From: Posidonia oceanica
Lineage: Eukaryota > Streptophyta > Magnoliopsida > Alismatales > Posidoniaceae
NCBI GenBank assembly: GCA_037176725.1
Contig: JAZBRS010000057.1
Coordinates: 83,225,501 to 83,289,500, forward strand
DNA: 64,000 bases
Reading direction: 5' to 3'
Shown here: positions 11,711 through 23,675 of the stretch, piece after piece
Layout of the letters: each line of letters begins with the position of its first letter
How positions within the stretch are numbered: position 1 is the stretch's first letter
Notes under the pieces: model-generated
What the model saw: only the letters and a program-made list of their open reading frames with translations
The model's database searches: none
Told to the model about the DNA's origin: nothing
Program-made: the position numbers and the translations under genes

Positions 11711-12328
11711 ATGGACAAAATTCTAGAAATTTTCAGACAAGTCAAGGTGAATATTCCCCTTCTAGATGCAATCCAACAAGTTCCTACTTATGTAAAATAT
11801 CTTAAAGACTTATGCACTAGAAAAAGACCCATGAAGGTGCCTAAGAAAGCTTTCCGAGCAGCCAACGTCAGCTCCATTTTAACAAATCAGCTGCCTATGA
11901 AATATAAGGATCCAGGAAGTCCCACAATGTCATGTATCATAGGTAACACAAAATTTGACCAAGCCTTTCTTGATTTAGGAGTAGGGATCAATGTATTGCC
12001 ATATTCAGTATATGAGCAATTAGGATTAGGAGAGATGAAGCCAACAAGAGTGATTGTGCAGTTGGCTGATAGATCATTTAGAACACCAAAGGGGATTGTT
12101 GAGGATGTTTTGATCAAGGTGAGAGACTTTGTTTATCCTGTGGATTTTGTAATCTTAGAAACTCAACCCTTGACCAACCTTAAGGGCCAGATTCCAGTTA
12201 TCCTAGGTCGACCATTCCTAGCTACTTCTAATGCATTGATCAATTGTCGAAATGGTTCAATGAGATCGAATTATGGAGATCTAACCATTTCATTAAACAT
12301 CTTTAATTTGGAGAAAAAGTCAAGTTAG
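11711..12328 (+). pseudogene. Athila aspartic protease region of pol
   Basis: An open 205-codon stretch. The N-terminal half (QVKVNIPLLDAIQQVPTYVK) is the conserved pre-protease helix of Athila polyproteins. The protease fold follows, with the active-site loop FLDLGVGINVLPYSVY (Asp in D-L-G) and the later ILGRPFLATSNALI strand. The protease would cut the Gag-Pol polyprotein. It ends at an in-frame TAG, and RT resumes in another frame, so the polyprotein is broken here. Confidence 0.88.
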
Positions 12329-12459
12329 GAACCAGATGAAGTATTTGAGGTCAACATGATTGAAGATTTCTCAGAGGAGAATGATTATCAAAGGAGGAAG
12401 TTGATTTTGACCCAAGCTATTTCGATCAAGAATTTGAAAAAATATTTGAAGAAAAACTG

Positions 12460-13116
12460 ATGGTTATGGATAAAACTGATGATACAACCCAAGGTAGAAT
12501 TCAGAAGCCCAATACTTGGTACAAATCTCCTCTAAAGCCTATCATGACTGAGCCTAGACCAATTCTTAAGCCATCCATTGAGGAACCATCTACACTGGAG
12601 CTCAAACCTCTTCCAGAAAACCTCAAATATGCTTACCTAGGAAAAGATCAGACCCTTCCTGTCATCGTTGTAGCCAACTTGTCTTGGCAACAAGAAGAAG
12701 AGTTGTTGACTGTCCTTAGGGAAAATAAGAAAGCCATTGGTTGGACCATGGTTGACATCAAGGGAATAAGCCCAACAATTGTTCAACATAGGATTCACTA
12801 GATTGATGAGGCCCAACTTGCTAGAGACTCACAAAGGCGGTTAAACCTGATCATGAAGAAAGTGGTTAGGAAAGACATACTGAAATGTCTTGACAATGGG
12901 ATCATTTATCCCATCTCTGATAGCTCCTGGGTTAGTCCTGTCCAAGTAGTTCTAAAGAAATTTGGGATTACTGTGATCTAGAATGATGACAATGAGCTTG
13001 TCCCCACTCGCATCCAAACTGGATGGCGAATATGCATTGACTATCGGAAGCTTAATGCGGCAACAAGGAAAGACCACTTTCCTTTGCCATTCATTGACCA
13101 AATGCTAGAGCGGTTA
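12460..13116 (+). pseudogene. Athila reverse transcriptase, N-terminal part
   Basis: ELKPLPENLKYAYLG, a GWTMVDIKGISPTIVQHRI segment, then RRLNLIMKKVVRKDI and SWVSPVQVVLKK, WRICIDYRKLNAATRKDHFP and LPFIDQMLERL: the fingers and first palm motifs of Athila RT. Stops occur after HRIH and in TVI*NDD. The frame is cut after LERL by solo LTR S1; the last five bases, ggtta, are its target copy. RT continues at 18209. Confidence 0.9.
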
Positions 13117-14956
13117 TGTAACGACCCAAGCCGCTACCAATAAAAACCAATAGTCCAAATAAATTTAAACATAAACCCACTGTTACATTTACAATTATTT
13201 ATAGGCTAATACAACAATATCTGCCAGGAATCTGCAGTGGACGGCTACATGACTCCGACTATGTGCACTATGAACTAGAAACAGCTAATTATCTGCACCT
13301 GCAACTAAAACTACAAGGAAAACACGTGTGTGACTAGAAATTGTCACCCAACACACACCTCACGAAAAACCACGTCAAAACCGGAATAAAACCTCAATAT
13401 AGAAATAAACCAGTCGAACCACCAAGTCCAAACCAATACTATCATTTCATTTTATGAAAACCTCTTTCCCAAAGTCCATAAGCCAAAACACGGAAAACAT
13501 TGTATATATAGAATCTCATCTATCAAAAACTCAGGCCCACCGGCCAAACTCAGCAACCCTGCTATACCGCAAAAGCGGGAAAAGCTTTAGGCCCAATACG
13601 GCCAGCAATATCAATCCTGCAAGCCCCACGGAAATAAGAACCACAATGAGTCGTGTTGCCTGGTGCCAAGCAACCAACTCTGGCCTCAAGCAGTAGTAAG
13701 GGACTCATCCCCGAAGTCATTGCACTGTCACGGACACCCGCCCTATGGAGGAGCGTGCCCGTCTCAACGTCCTCCCACTAGAAGAAGCCTCAAAAGCAAT
13801 CCCTACCTGGAAAAGCTACTCACCCACCTAGGCGAGTTGTCCTTACTCAGGATAGAACCACATGGCACGCCACATCGGTGCCCGCAAACATCGTGTTTTG
13901 AACCACTCACGTGATCCTCAATACCTCAAGACGAGTCTCGGTGCCCCATAGCGACTAGGGTATCACGTCCAGCTACGCAGGAGTATCATACCTCCCGTGT
14001 CCGCTGTCACGATACCTCTAGGTACAGACGACACCTCGACCCCTGGACCTCAACTCAGCTGAAGTGTGCGACACACCAGGAATGCCATCGCATCTACGAG
14101 TCCAAGCCACACAACTCCTAGGTTTTGGCCCACAACAAAAACCTCGACAAAACCCTTTGAAAACACATCCATCTTTTCTCAAAAACCCTCTTTGAAAACA
14201 TCTATCATGTCACAAGATAACCATAGGCTAAAGCATAATTAAACCATAATTAATCAATAATTAAAACCCAACCCAAAACAACCCTGGAACAGCCCCAAAC
14301 ACTGGTTTGGTAGAAAGAACTATTTTGGTTGACCGGTCCAGAGACCTGTGCCCAACTCCAGGTCCAGGTTTAGCAGACCGAAGGTTTTCGGTTGGCTAGA
14401 CAGCTCCTTGCCACGGTATGTCGGAATGGGTCGGTTTACCGAACCTGAAGCCTGCTACCCGAGAGCTCAAATGGCAGACCGAACAATTTTGGTCAACTGA
14501 ATAAGGGCTCAGGGGTGTATCCAGGAGCAAGTTCGGCACACTGAATCAAATCGGCATACCGTTCCAGGAGATAGCAGAAAAACATGGAGTTTAAACTTAA
14601 AACCCATTTCACATGCACAAACCACCAAAAATAGCATGCAATATACCGAATTGAACGTATGGAGATAAGGAATCCATCCATACCAAAATCATGGCATTCC
14701 AAGGTATATGACTCATGAAATCACTAGAAAACCTCATATCATGCATTTATCAATCGAAATCAAATATCTTCGATTAAAACTTGTATATTCAACCAAAAAT
14801 CACCAAACCACTTCCATTTCATTCAAATCATCACAAGGAACACTTATATATCATTTCAAGTTATTTTAGAAGCAAAGAGTGAGGTGTGCAACTTACGGCT
14901 AGGGCACACACACGGCCAACTACGGCGACACCCACGGTTGCTGGTGACCACGAAGC

Positions 14957-17178
14957 TGTCACGCCCAGGCGCGACACCACAGTACCAACTCTATCCAAGT
15001 AATATTAAACAATCATTTAATAAATAAGCATTCAATTACATTTGAGAATAAATTTAAAACTTTTACAAAACTATTACAAAACTTTTATAAAACTCCCAAG
15101 ATTCCTAGTGTGCGGCTACATGGCTCCTAAACATGCACCAGGATGGACTGTACCTTGACCCTGCACTTGAAAATCAAAACACAAAACACGCGTGAGTGAC
15201 ATCTAAGTCACCCAGTGCGTGCCACCCAAAACCACAGCAAGAGGAAACATAATCTCATCTAAGGCAATTAAAAACCAAACTATCACAAACCACGAAATAT
15301 AGCAATATAATTTTATCCTAAGGCATTTAAAACCAAAAGCCATCAAATCATTGTAAACATGCTATTTAAAACTTAACCATTCTCTTTTATGAAACCACAT
15401 GCTTTTATAAAGCTATACACATTTTCTATAAACATATGCATGCTCAAATCCATCACAAATCCATCTCAAATCCACACTCACACATACATTGATTCCAAAT
15501 CAAATCGAACACCCTCGTCACAGGTGAACGACACCAGCCATAAGCAGTTGCTGATGACACACACATCTCTCAACTGCAATGCCGCGGAAGACTATCCCGT
15601 GTGGGAGAACAATCCGCCCCGGGAACTCAACCCTTAATTTATATCATAATCATTTTCATGATTAACATCATAATCAACACGGGGTTACGTACTCTGACGC
15701 TCCTGTAGTGCCCGAGCATCTGGGGACTCTAACCCTAGCCCCAGCCAACACCAGCATAGAGGGTAATCCGTCTGTTTTAACGGGTCCTGTTGTACCGCTA
15801 ACCTCACCCTAGGCTATCTGACTCTCGAACCATCGGGCGTATTCAAACACCCCTCTCTACCAGTCAGAAGCTTCGATTTATTGGTCCTTCAAAACCACAG
15901 AAATCATTTCCAATCTCTTTTCACAAACATGCATCTCTTTTTCCAAAATCTTTTGGAAATTATTTCAAAATCATTTCTCATAGTCCACAAATCTCACATA
16001 TCCGTAAAATCTCCAAAAATCACTGTAATTCACAACAAAACCAATTTCAAATCATTTATCTTTAAAAACACTTGGCCTCTGATTCAGAAGATCGAAATTC
16101 ACCGGTTGACCGGATCAGGAACAAAAGTTCAGATTTTTGCCCTGGAACGGTACACCGAAAATCACCGGTCGACTGTTTTCCATTGTTTCGGTAAACTAAT
16201 TTAAAATGATCGATCGAATCAGGGAATTTCGGTACACCAATTCTCTACCAGTTAACCGATCCAAGTCCCTGGTCTTCACTCAGCAGCCAGAACGGAAGAC
16301 CGATTTTGGTCCAACATACTGATTTGCTATAGAAATCGGTATACCGTCTCAAAACGGTATTCCGAAACAGACGTTTTTTGAAAAATAAAAACAGGACACC
16401 AACTGAATCGCCCAAACTTGGAACCTCAATCGATTCCACCACAAAAATCCACAAATCACACAAGTAAATACTAGAATCAAAACCTTGCTCGTGCTCTACA
16501 TTTGAGCACAAAAATCAAACCAATCCATGCATTCTACATCAAGTTATTAAATCGCAAAGCTCGGAGGTTCAAAACGAACCAAAAACCCTACCAAGCCACA
16601 TTCAGTAAAAAACCCACGAAATCCACAATAAAATCCTACAATAATCATCGCATAGCAAGATCTCATACATTGCAAGCATTTAGGCATAATTTTCGAAAGA
16701 AAACAAAGGAGAGGACACGCACCACTCTGGCCTCCGGCGAGCAAAACCACCTCCTCCGGCTGCTGGGCACAAGAACCCTCTCTGGCACACTTCCGCTCCT
16801 CCTCCAACACCAACCTCTCCTCCTTTTCCTCCTCCGACCGCCGGTGATCCTCAAATGGCAGTGGGCGTCGGGTGGTGGTGGTGGAAGAGAAAATGGAGGA
16901 GGAAGAAAAGAAAGAAGGGAAGAAAGGAAAGTAGGGAAGGCATGGGTGAGGAAAATGGGAAAATTGCGTTCCCAACCATTCTCACCACGAAAACACGCAC
17001 AAGCCCCCAACTTTCATTCCAACAAGCCCTTACTTTCTCACGACCAAACCACACAACTCCGAGGAGCCAGAAACAGAACCACTAGAGATACACAAGCACC
17101 AACACACCAAAAACAACAGGGAATAATTTTTCAAAAATAATTAATTCAAATTATATTATAGAAAATCAGGAGATTACA
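14957..17178 (-). mobile_element. S2: Tekay-like solo LTR inside S1
   Basis: 2222 bp from TGTCACGCCCAGG to AGATTACA, flanked by gaagc (14952-14956) and aaagc (17179-17183), 4 of 5 matching. The sense end GGGCGTGACA is a second Tekay/Del type. Open frames at 16502-17140 come from a compositionally biased stretch and show no domain. No internal retroelement sequence. Confidence 0.6.
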
Positions 17179-17454
17179 AAAGCTTCCCTGTAGTCCACTC
17201 AACCACGGGAAGAAGACCAGAGACCTCACGAGCTCGCGGCCACTGCACCCAACCTGATAGCCACACGACGAGCCAAGTTAGGCCTAGCATGGGGCAAGAC
17301 GAACCCAACTCAACACCGAACTCGACTCACCCTCACCGGTGCTCGAGCACAGGGGAGAAGCTCGTCAACGACTACCTCGGGACGACCCAACGCTTGCCAG
17401 ACAGGGACGATCTCTGGGTGCAACTCCAAGCCACGCCACCACCACTCGTGCACA

Positions 17455-17820
17455 CATGGACAGGGGAAAGGAAGGGAAGGAGGGGAAGGTGGAAGAAGAA
17501 GGAGTGAGGAGGAGGTGGAGAAGGGAGGGAGGAGATGGAGAGAGGAGGAAGGAGGGGGAAGGAGGGGGAAGGAGATGGATGAGATCAAGGGACGGGAAAG
17601 AGGAGCGTACTCTACCATCCAGAGGGGACAGGGTAGAGGCGAGAGAGAGGGGGGAGAAACGGGGAGATGGGGAGAGGAGGAGGAGTGGAGGAGATGAGTG
17701 GAAGGAGAGAGGGAGAGGTAAGTTGAGTGGGAGAGAGAGGAGTAAGGGACGAGAGAGATGGGTGGAAGGAGAGAAAGAGAGATGAAGGAGGAGAAATGTG
17801 GGATGCAGGAGAAGTGTTGA
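17455..17820. repeat. Polypurine tract region in S1
   Basis: About 365 bases that are almost pure A/G on the plus strand (ggaagggaaggagggg and similar). Long open frames on both strands here are an effect of composition. In the sense strand of S1 this is a long CT-rich stretch near its start. Confidence 0.85.
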
Positions 17821-18208
17821 AGCCATGCAACTATAAAGCCTCGGCCACGGCAACTACAAAAGCATGGGTGCGGGCTTTAGCGGGAGAAGTGAATCTCGTG
17901 CCCTCACCAACCGGCACAGACGCTGCGAATCCAGTTGCAACAATGCACCAAAACCAACAGTGCCAGGTGGTCCCATGCATAGTGATATGCTGGGTAAATT
18001 GCACCACACACCCCCAAGAATTGGAAAAACAAGAGAAATAGAAGATAGGGACCAAAGAGCAGAGAAAGATAAAGCTAGGGACCAAACCACAACTGGTCCC
18101 ACCAACAATCCATAGAGGAAAGCCATGCAAGCCAATAACACCCGTCAACAGTTAAAGAATTCATTTAATCTGTATAATTACAAGGGAAATGAATTCCTAG
18201 GTGTTATA

Positions 18209-19188
18209 GGTTAGCCGGACACGAGTATTATTGTTTCCTTGATAGATACTTCGGCTATAACCAAATTCCCATAGCTCCCGAGGACCAAGAGAAGGACACA
18301 TTTACTTGTCCTTTTGGGACCTTTGCTTACTGTCGCATGCCTTTTGGGTTATGCAATGTCCCTACAACTTTCCAAAGATGTATGGTGAGCATCTTCTCTG
18401 ATATGGTGGAAAGATTTTTGGAAAATTTCATGAATAATTTCTCAATTTTTGGTTCCACATTTTCTGAATGCCTCCATCATCTTGAGTTGGTTTTAAAAAG
18501 ATGTAGAGAAAAGAACTTGACACTCAATTGGAAAAATGTCATTTCATGGTTCAACAAGGCATTGTTCTGGGCCATGTCATCTCAAAAAAGGTATAGAGGT
18601 GGATTGGGCCAAAGTGGACCTCATTGCCAATCTTCCTCCACCAACGAATGTTAAAGACATTAGGGCTTTCCTAGGACATGCAGGGTTTTATCGGAGATTC
18701 ATTAAGGACTTTAGCAAGGTTGCTAGGCCCTTAACTAATTTACTGTCCAAGGATGTCCCTTTTGACTTCATTCCTGAATGTCTTAAGGCATTTGAGCACT
18801 TCAAGAAGGAGTTGACTTCCGCTCCTATCATTCACCCACTTGATTGGACCCAACCTTTCGAGCTCATGTGCGATGCATCTAATTATGCCATCGGTGCGGT
18901 GTTAGGTCAAAGGATTGACAAGTTGCCACATGTGATCTACTATGCTAGTAGAACATTGAATGATGCTCAATTAAATTATTCTACCATTGAGAAGGAATTC
19001 TTAGCAGTGGTATTTACTTTAGAGACATTTCAGTCCTACTTAATTGGGTCCCACATCATCATCTATACTGACCATGCAGCCCTAAAACACTTATTAGCCA
19101 AAAAAGATGCCAAAGCTTGATTAATTAGGTGGATCCTTCTACTTCAGGAATTTAATCTTGAGATTAGGGACAAGAAAGGTTGTGAGAT
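18209..19188 (+). pseudogene. Athila reverse transcriptase C-terminal part and RNase H
   Basis: Continues RT after S1: AGHEYYCFLDRYFGYNQIP, TCPFGTFAYCRMPFGLCN, then FMNNFSIFG where the catalytic F/YxDD box belongs. Both Asp are Asn, so polymerase activity is lost. Two frameshifts (near 18530 and 18590) lie between LTLNW and GIEVDWAKVDL. The connection domain (FLGHAGFYRRFIKDF) and RNase H follow, with CDASNYAIGAVLGQR, a YSTIEKEFLAVV segment and YTDHAALKHLL, keeping the Asp/Glu/Asp residues. A stop follows KDAKA. Confidence 0.9.
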
Positions 19189-19189
19189 C

Positions 19190-20569
19190 ATTTGTCCCGC
19201 TTGAATCTTGAACCATCCAAAGACCCTCCAGTCAATGATAGTTTCCTTGATGAGCAGTTATTGGCAATTTCTTCTGAACCTTGGTTTGCAGACATAGTCA
19301 ATCACTTAGTAACTAGTATCACTCCCATAGACTGGTCCAAACAATATAAGCATAAATTCATGTCCCAAGTAAAATTCTTTTACTAGGACGATCCATATCT
19401 CTTTAAGTATTGTCCTGACCAAATTGTTAGGAGATGCGTACCATACCAAGAGGTTAGGAGTGTGCTGTCTTTTTTCCATGATCGGGCTTGTAGAGGTCAT
19501 TTCGAGCCCAATAAGACTGCTACGAAAAGTACTTCAGTGTGGTTTCTATTGGCCCACTATGTTTAAGGATGCATTTGAGTTATGCAAGAGATGTGATAGG
19601 TGTCAGCAATTAGGAAAGATTTCATGTAGAAACATGATGCCTTTACACCCAATTTTGGAATTGGAAATTTTTGATGTTTGGAGGATTGATTTCATGAGTT
19701 CATTTCCCAACTCTCTTGGATATTTGTATATCCTTTTGGCAGTGGACTATGTGTCTAAGTGGATAGAAGCTTTACCAACCAAATCCAATGATGACAAGGC
19801 TGTCATAGAATTTCTCAAGTAACATTTTTTCTAGGTTCGATGTGCCAAGAACCATCATCAGTGATAGGGGTACACATTTTTGCAATCGTTCATTTGAAGC
19901 TTTAATGACAAAATACTCCATCACTCACAAGCTAGCCACTCCCTATCACCCTCAAACTAGTGGTCAAGTGGAAGTGTCTAACCGACAAATCAAGCAAATT
20001 TAGAAAAAGTTGTCAAGCCTAATAGGAAAGATTGATCCGAGAAACTGAATGATGCACTGTGGGCCTATCGAACTGCATTTAAGACCAACTTGGGCATGTC
20101 TCCTTATAGGCTTGTTTTTGGAAAAGCTTGTCATCTACCTATCGAGTTAGAACATAAGGCATTTTGGGCTATCAAGCAATTAAACTTGGACTTAGAATCA
20201 GTGGACTTAAAATTACAATTAGCTGAACTTGAAGAATTGAGGAATGAAGCGTATGAGAACTCGAAAATCACTAAGGAGAAAATCAAAATCTGTCATGATA
20301 AAAGAATTCTAAGGAAATCATTTTTACCAGGTCAGAAGGTTCTCCTTTACAATTCTAGGCTTCACCTATTTCTAAGAAAATTAAGGTCTAGATGGACTGG
20401 ACCTTATTTGGCCAAAGTCAACTACCCCCATGGAGCTGTGGAAATTGAAAATCCAAAGAATGGGGAAGTTTTCAAAGTCAATGGTCAACGTCTCAAACCA
20501 TTCTTGGAATTACCCACAGAAAAAGAAGGTGAGGGCATGAGTCTCCATGATCCTCAATATCTTGGGTAA
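19190..20569 (+). pseudogene. Athila integrase, decayed
   Basis: HHCC zinc domain in pieces ([17 protein letters not shown], then [12 protein letters not shown]) with a frameshift between them. Catalytic core: [10 protein letters not shown] and [15 protein letters not shown], then (after a stop) [16 protein letters not shown] and [13 protein letters not shown], giving D, D and E. After another break the C-terminal open stretch 20090-20569 holds [15 protein letters not shown], a [12 protein letters not shown] segment and [11 protein letters not shown], the usual Athila DNA-binding end. It would insert the cDNA, but frameshifts and stops make it inactive. Confidence 0.9.
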
Positions 20570-21831
20570 GTTGTGAAGACATCTTGTAAATATGAATAAA
20601 CTGTACATAACTTTTTCTTTTCTTAGCAGTAGAAGCACTTCATCCCCGATCAAGTATCATTCTCCTAACTTTACTTCAATTCATTAATCATATCATATTG
20701 TTGCATACATTGAGGACAATGCATGGTTTAGGTATGAAGGGTCTTCTCTATATCTTTTTCATTTTTTTGTATTAAAAAAAAATAATAATAATAAATAAAT
20801 AATTAAAAAATACAAAAATAAATAAGTGGAAATTATCCATAATAATTTAACTAGTTAGGGGTGGATAAGTGACTTTGAGTTGAAGTTCAAAGGTAAAGCC
20901 GATAGAATGGAGTACCTCTCAAACCCTAGATTGGAGACAAAATCTAAAAAATAGCATCATCTGGATTATCCTTAAACACATGTGTACCTTATCTTACACT
21001 TACACTTTAGTCCTTGACTATGGGAAAAAAAGGAAGACCTGAACACCTGAGCAAAAAAAAAAAAAGGCTAAAAGTCTAACAGTCATTGAGTAACTAGGTA
21101 ACCGTGCCTCAGGAAGCATTGGATATTCACGTAAAAAGGTGATTAAAGGACAAATGCATGAAAAAAAAGAAAGAAAAGGAAAATCTTATCTTTGTGGCCT
21201 TGGTTACTTGAGTAATTAAGTCCTTAGGGGTGTCTCAACACCTGGTGTCCTAAAGCCATCTGGTTTGGGAATCGACCTAAAGCTCGCTAAACAGGTAGCT
21301 AAGAAAAAGCCTAAGAAAGCAAGAATAAAGTCTCTAAATTGTTTTAAATAAAATGTAAAGGTGCTTAGGTTGGACTTGAAAATCATTGTTAAGGACTATT
21401 TTCACAAACACAAGGTACATGTGAGTCAAATTTAAAGAAGGATGGTGTGAAAAATAGGAAAGAGTCACCATGACATGAGGAGGAGAGAGATATCTTGACT
21501 TGAGATAGAGTTGGAGAGTAAAGACTCAAGGTATTTTAGAAGCTTCTTAACTTGTTAAAATATTGTGGATAGTGATAGTGTAAATAATATTTTTTATCTT
21601 TTTATTTCCATTTTCCCCCTTTCTTCTGGGATTTTGTGGGTAGATCCACTGCAAACCCTCACGAAACACCACTCGTTCACTAGAGTGATCTAGGGGTTTA
21701 AAGGCTTGTTGCACGTGCTAAGTGCAACCGCGATTCCTGCGAATGTGAGTTAGGATTTTGCTGTTTTTCTAAAGATTAGGTTAGTTTTAGGTTTTGCTCG
21801 TGGACTAGCAAAAGATAGGTATGGGGGTATT
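20570..21831 (+). other. Athila 3' untranslated region and polypurine tract
   Basis: Non-coding 1.26 kb between integrase and the 3' LTR, with A-rich runs near 20775 and 21050. It ends with aaaagataggtatgggggt, followed by att and the LTR; this is the likely plus-strand primer (about 21810-21828). No env-like frame or membrane segment was seen. Confidence 0.65.
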
Positions 21832-23085
21832 TGCTGAGCACATTATTGTTACATATTTCATATCCCATATTTATCTATTTTGTATATAAATAATATGTCT
21901 CAAGGGTGTTTTATGCAATTTGTGCAGGAACCAGGTAATTAGGTGAAGTAATGAAAATAAAAGAGAAAAGAAGCAAATTTGGGCACAGATCTGTGGAGGC
22001 ATGCAAAAAAGACAAATTCTGAAAATCAAGTTTTCAACAGATATGAAATGAAATGCTAAAGATCTGAGATTTTGAATCAGCGAAATCTGAGAGATACGGG
22101 CGCCTTCTAGGTGCCAGATGGCAATTTGGCCGCCTCCCAGGCGCCCAAATTTGATATCTTTGATTGATTCTTCCGCATGAATCAAGATAACGACGCATCT
22201 TTTATGTATTTGAATTTAATATTTGCCATTTGAATCGGATTTGTTTCCGAACAAGGATTAACCTTGCAAGTCTATAAATAGGCCTAATGTGTTGGGGGGA
22301 AGGGGGATCTTCTACATTGTATACTTCTTCTCTGGGGCCACTTCTCCAACTACGTAGTTGAGTGTTAGAAGTTGCTTGTATTAGGTTTGAATGATCAACA
22401 TTTTTAGTTTTATTTTTATTATATTTCCTTCTTCTTTTTACTTTTGTTTTCCTTTTTCAATCATGTGCTAAATTTCTTTTCTAGGATTAGATGAAGCTAT
22501 GGTAATTTCATGATAGTGTAAGTAGTTGTGATCTCTTCTCTCTTGTGCTTCATGTCATGATCAGATATGCTAGACTAGCACGACATTGATTTCCAGTTAT
22601 TTTGATAAACTTTAATAGGTTAATATTGAGTACATCTTTTTAGCATATGCTTAAAGAAGAGTAAATTAGGGATCGTGTGTATTGTCGTAGTTATATTATG
22701 CTATCATCTAATTTAATCATGCTTTTGTTTTTCTATTCATGTACTTGATAGTCTATCATGTATTCTATATAGGTTATGCTTGTTATAGTAGAAGTCTTTA
22801 GTTTGATTTTTGAGATTGAAAAGGGAGAGAGAGTGAACTAGTTGATCATCATGTTAATTGCATAGTGAATTCAAAATCCTAAACTTTATCATATAATTTT
22901 AAGTATCAAAATCATCATGTTTTCTTTTATTTCACTAAATTCCAATTCCATCTTCATATCTTCCATCATAATTTAACAATTAGAATTAAAATCTAGAATT
23001 CACTATTCTCTGTGGGATCAACCTGTACTTGCATACATACTACATAGTACGCTGTGCACTTGCGGTAATTAAAACATACATATCA
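21832..23085 (+). repeat. Athila 3' LTR
   Basis: TGCTGAGCAC...ACATATCA, 1254 bp, followed by the target copy acctc (23086-23090). By eye the last 600 bp differ from the 5' LTR by roughly 2-4 substitutions per 100 bases, many C/T or G/A, with more differences near the start. Confidence 0.92.
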
Positions 23086-23655
23086 ACCTCTTACGCACAC
23101 TATCTCTTCTTCTCTTTTGTGTTAGTCGTCCCTAATTTCCCTTTTTCTTTTTCTTTCCTAACTTGTCATATGGGTCAAGTTTGCATCCCACATTCAATCT
23201 CCACCACCCATGTTCATCATAGCATACCAACATCACTACTTCAATACATAATCCAATAAACTATAGTTGATCTTGCACAAAATGATTATCACATTCACTT
23301 AAATATAAAGTACTATTGAATTACCACCATTTTGAATAACCAAAAGTTATATATGTAACATTTAGTTTAATCCTATTGATCACCAAATCAAATCAATTCA
23401 AGTTCCAATTAATATTTCTTTTCATCTCAAAATTCAATAGTAAATCACACTACTACTAAATGCAATTTACGACAATTAACATCATCTACCCAGCTACAAC
23501 CCACTAATCAAGCAAATAGGTTTAATTCATACTTAAGATTATTTAAGTCTACAAAACCAAAACACCAAAACAAGTAATCAACACCAAAAATAACTTAATC
23601 ACTAATTAATGACTAACAATGATTAAGTAGGAAAATTAAAGTTCAAGATGTTACA
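23086..23655 (-). repeat. T1 3' LTR, proximal segment
   Basis: Resumes T1 after Athila and ends ...AAGATGTTACA at 23655, so the sense LTR starts TGTAACATCTTG. It directly adjoins the polypurine tract, which proves that this is the 3' LTR of a minus-strand element. Confidence 0.75.
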
Positions 23656-23675
23656 TCCTACCCCCCCTCCCCCTC
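23656..23675 (-). other. T1 polypurine tract
   Basis: On the minus strand GAGGGGGAGGGGGGGTAGGA lies directly before the LTR start. It also encodes the last residues (EGEGG) and the TAG stop (23660-23658) of the integrase frame. Confidence 0.8.

Larger units (their letters stand above)
13117..18208 (-). mobile_element. S1: Tekay-like solo LTR inside the Athila RT
   Basis: Starts TGTAACGACCC and ends GTGTTATA on the plus strand, flanked by ggtta at 13112-13116 and 18209-18213. Removing it restores the RT motif order LERL-AGHEYYCFLD. In sense (minus) orientation the end is GGGTCGTTACA, the Tekay/Del LTR signature. It holds no PBS, PPT or pol motif, so it is best read as a solo LTR (about 2.87 kb net), itself split by S2. 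The TACA end has mutated to TATA. Assignment to Tekay rests on the LTR ends only. Confidence 0.7.
7524..23085 (+). mobile_element. Athila-lineage Ty3/gypsy retrotransposon, interrupted by S1/S2
   Basis: Complete element with both LTRs (7524-8749, 21832-23085), a 5-bp target duplication acctc (7519-7523 and 23086-23090), a tRNA-Asp PBS, and gag-protease-RT-RNase H-integrase in the Ty3/gypsy order. Without the 5.1-kb S1 insertion it is about 10.5 kb, usual for Athila. All genes carry stops or frameshifts and the RT catalytic pair is changed, so it is dead. No env-like frame was seen in the 1.2 kb after integrase. It is inserted in the T1 3' LTR. Confidence 0.92.

Noticed and set aside
16502..17140. 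212-codon plus-strand frame and overlapping minus-strand frames
   Set aside because: Inside solo LTR S2, crossing biased sequence; no family motif.
17310..17853. Open frames of 100-160 codons on both strands
   Set aside because: Almost pure purine/pyrimidine tract; composition alone removes stops.
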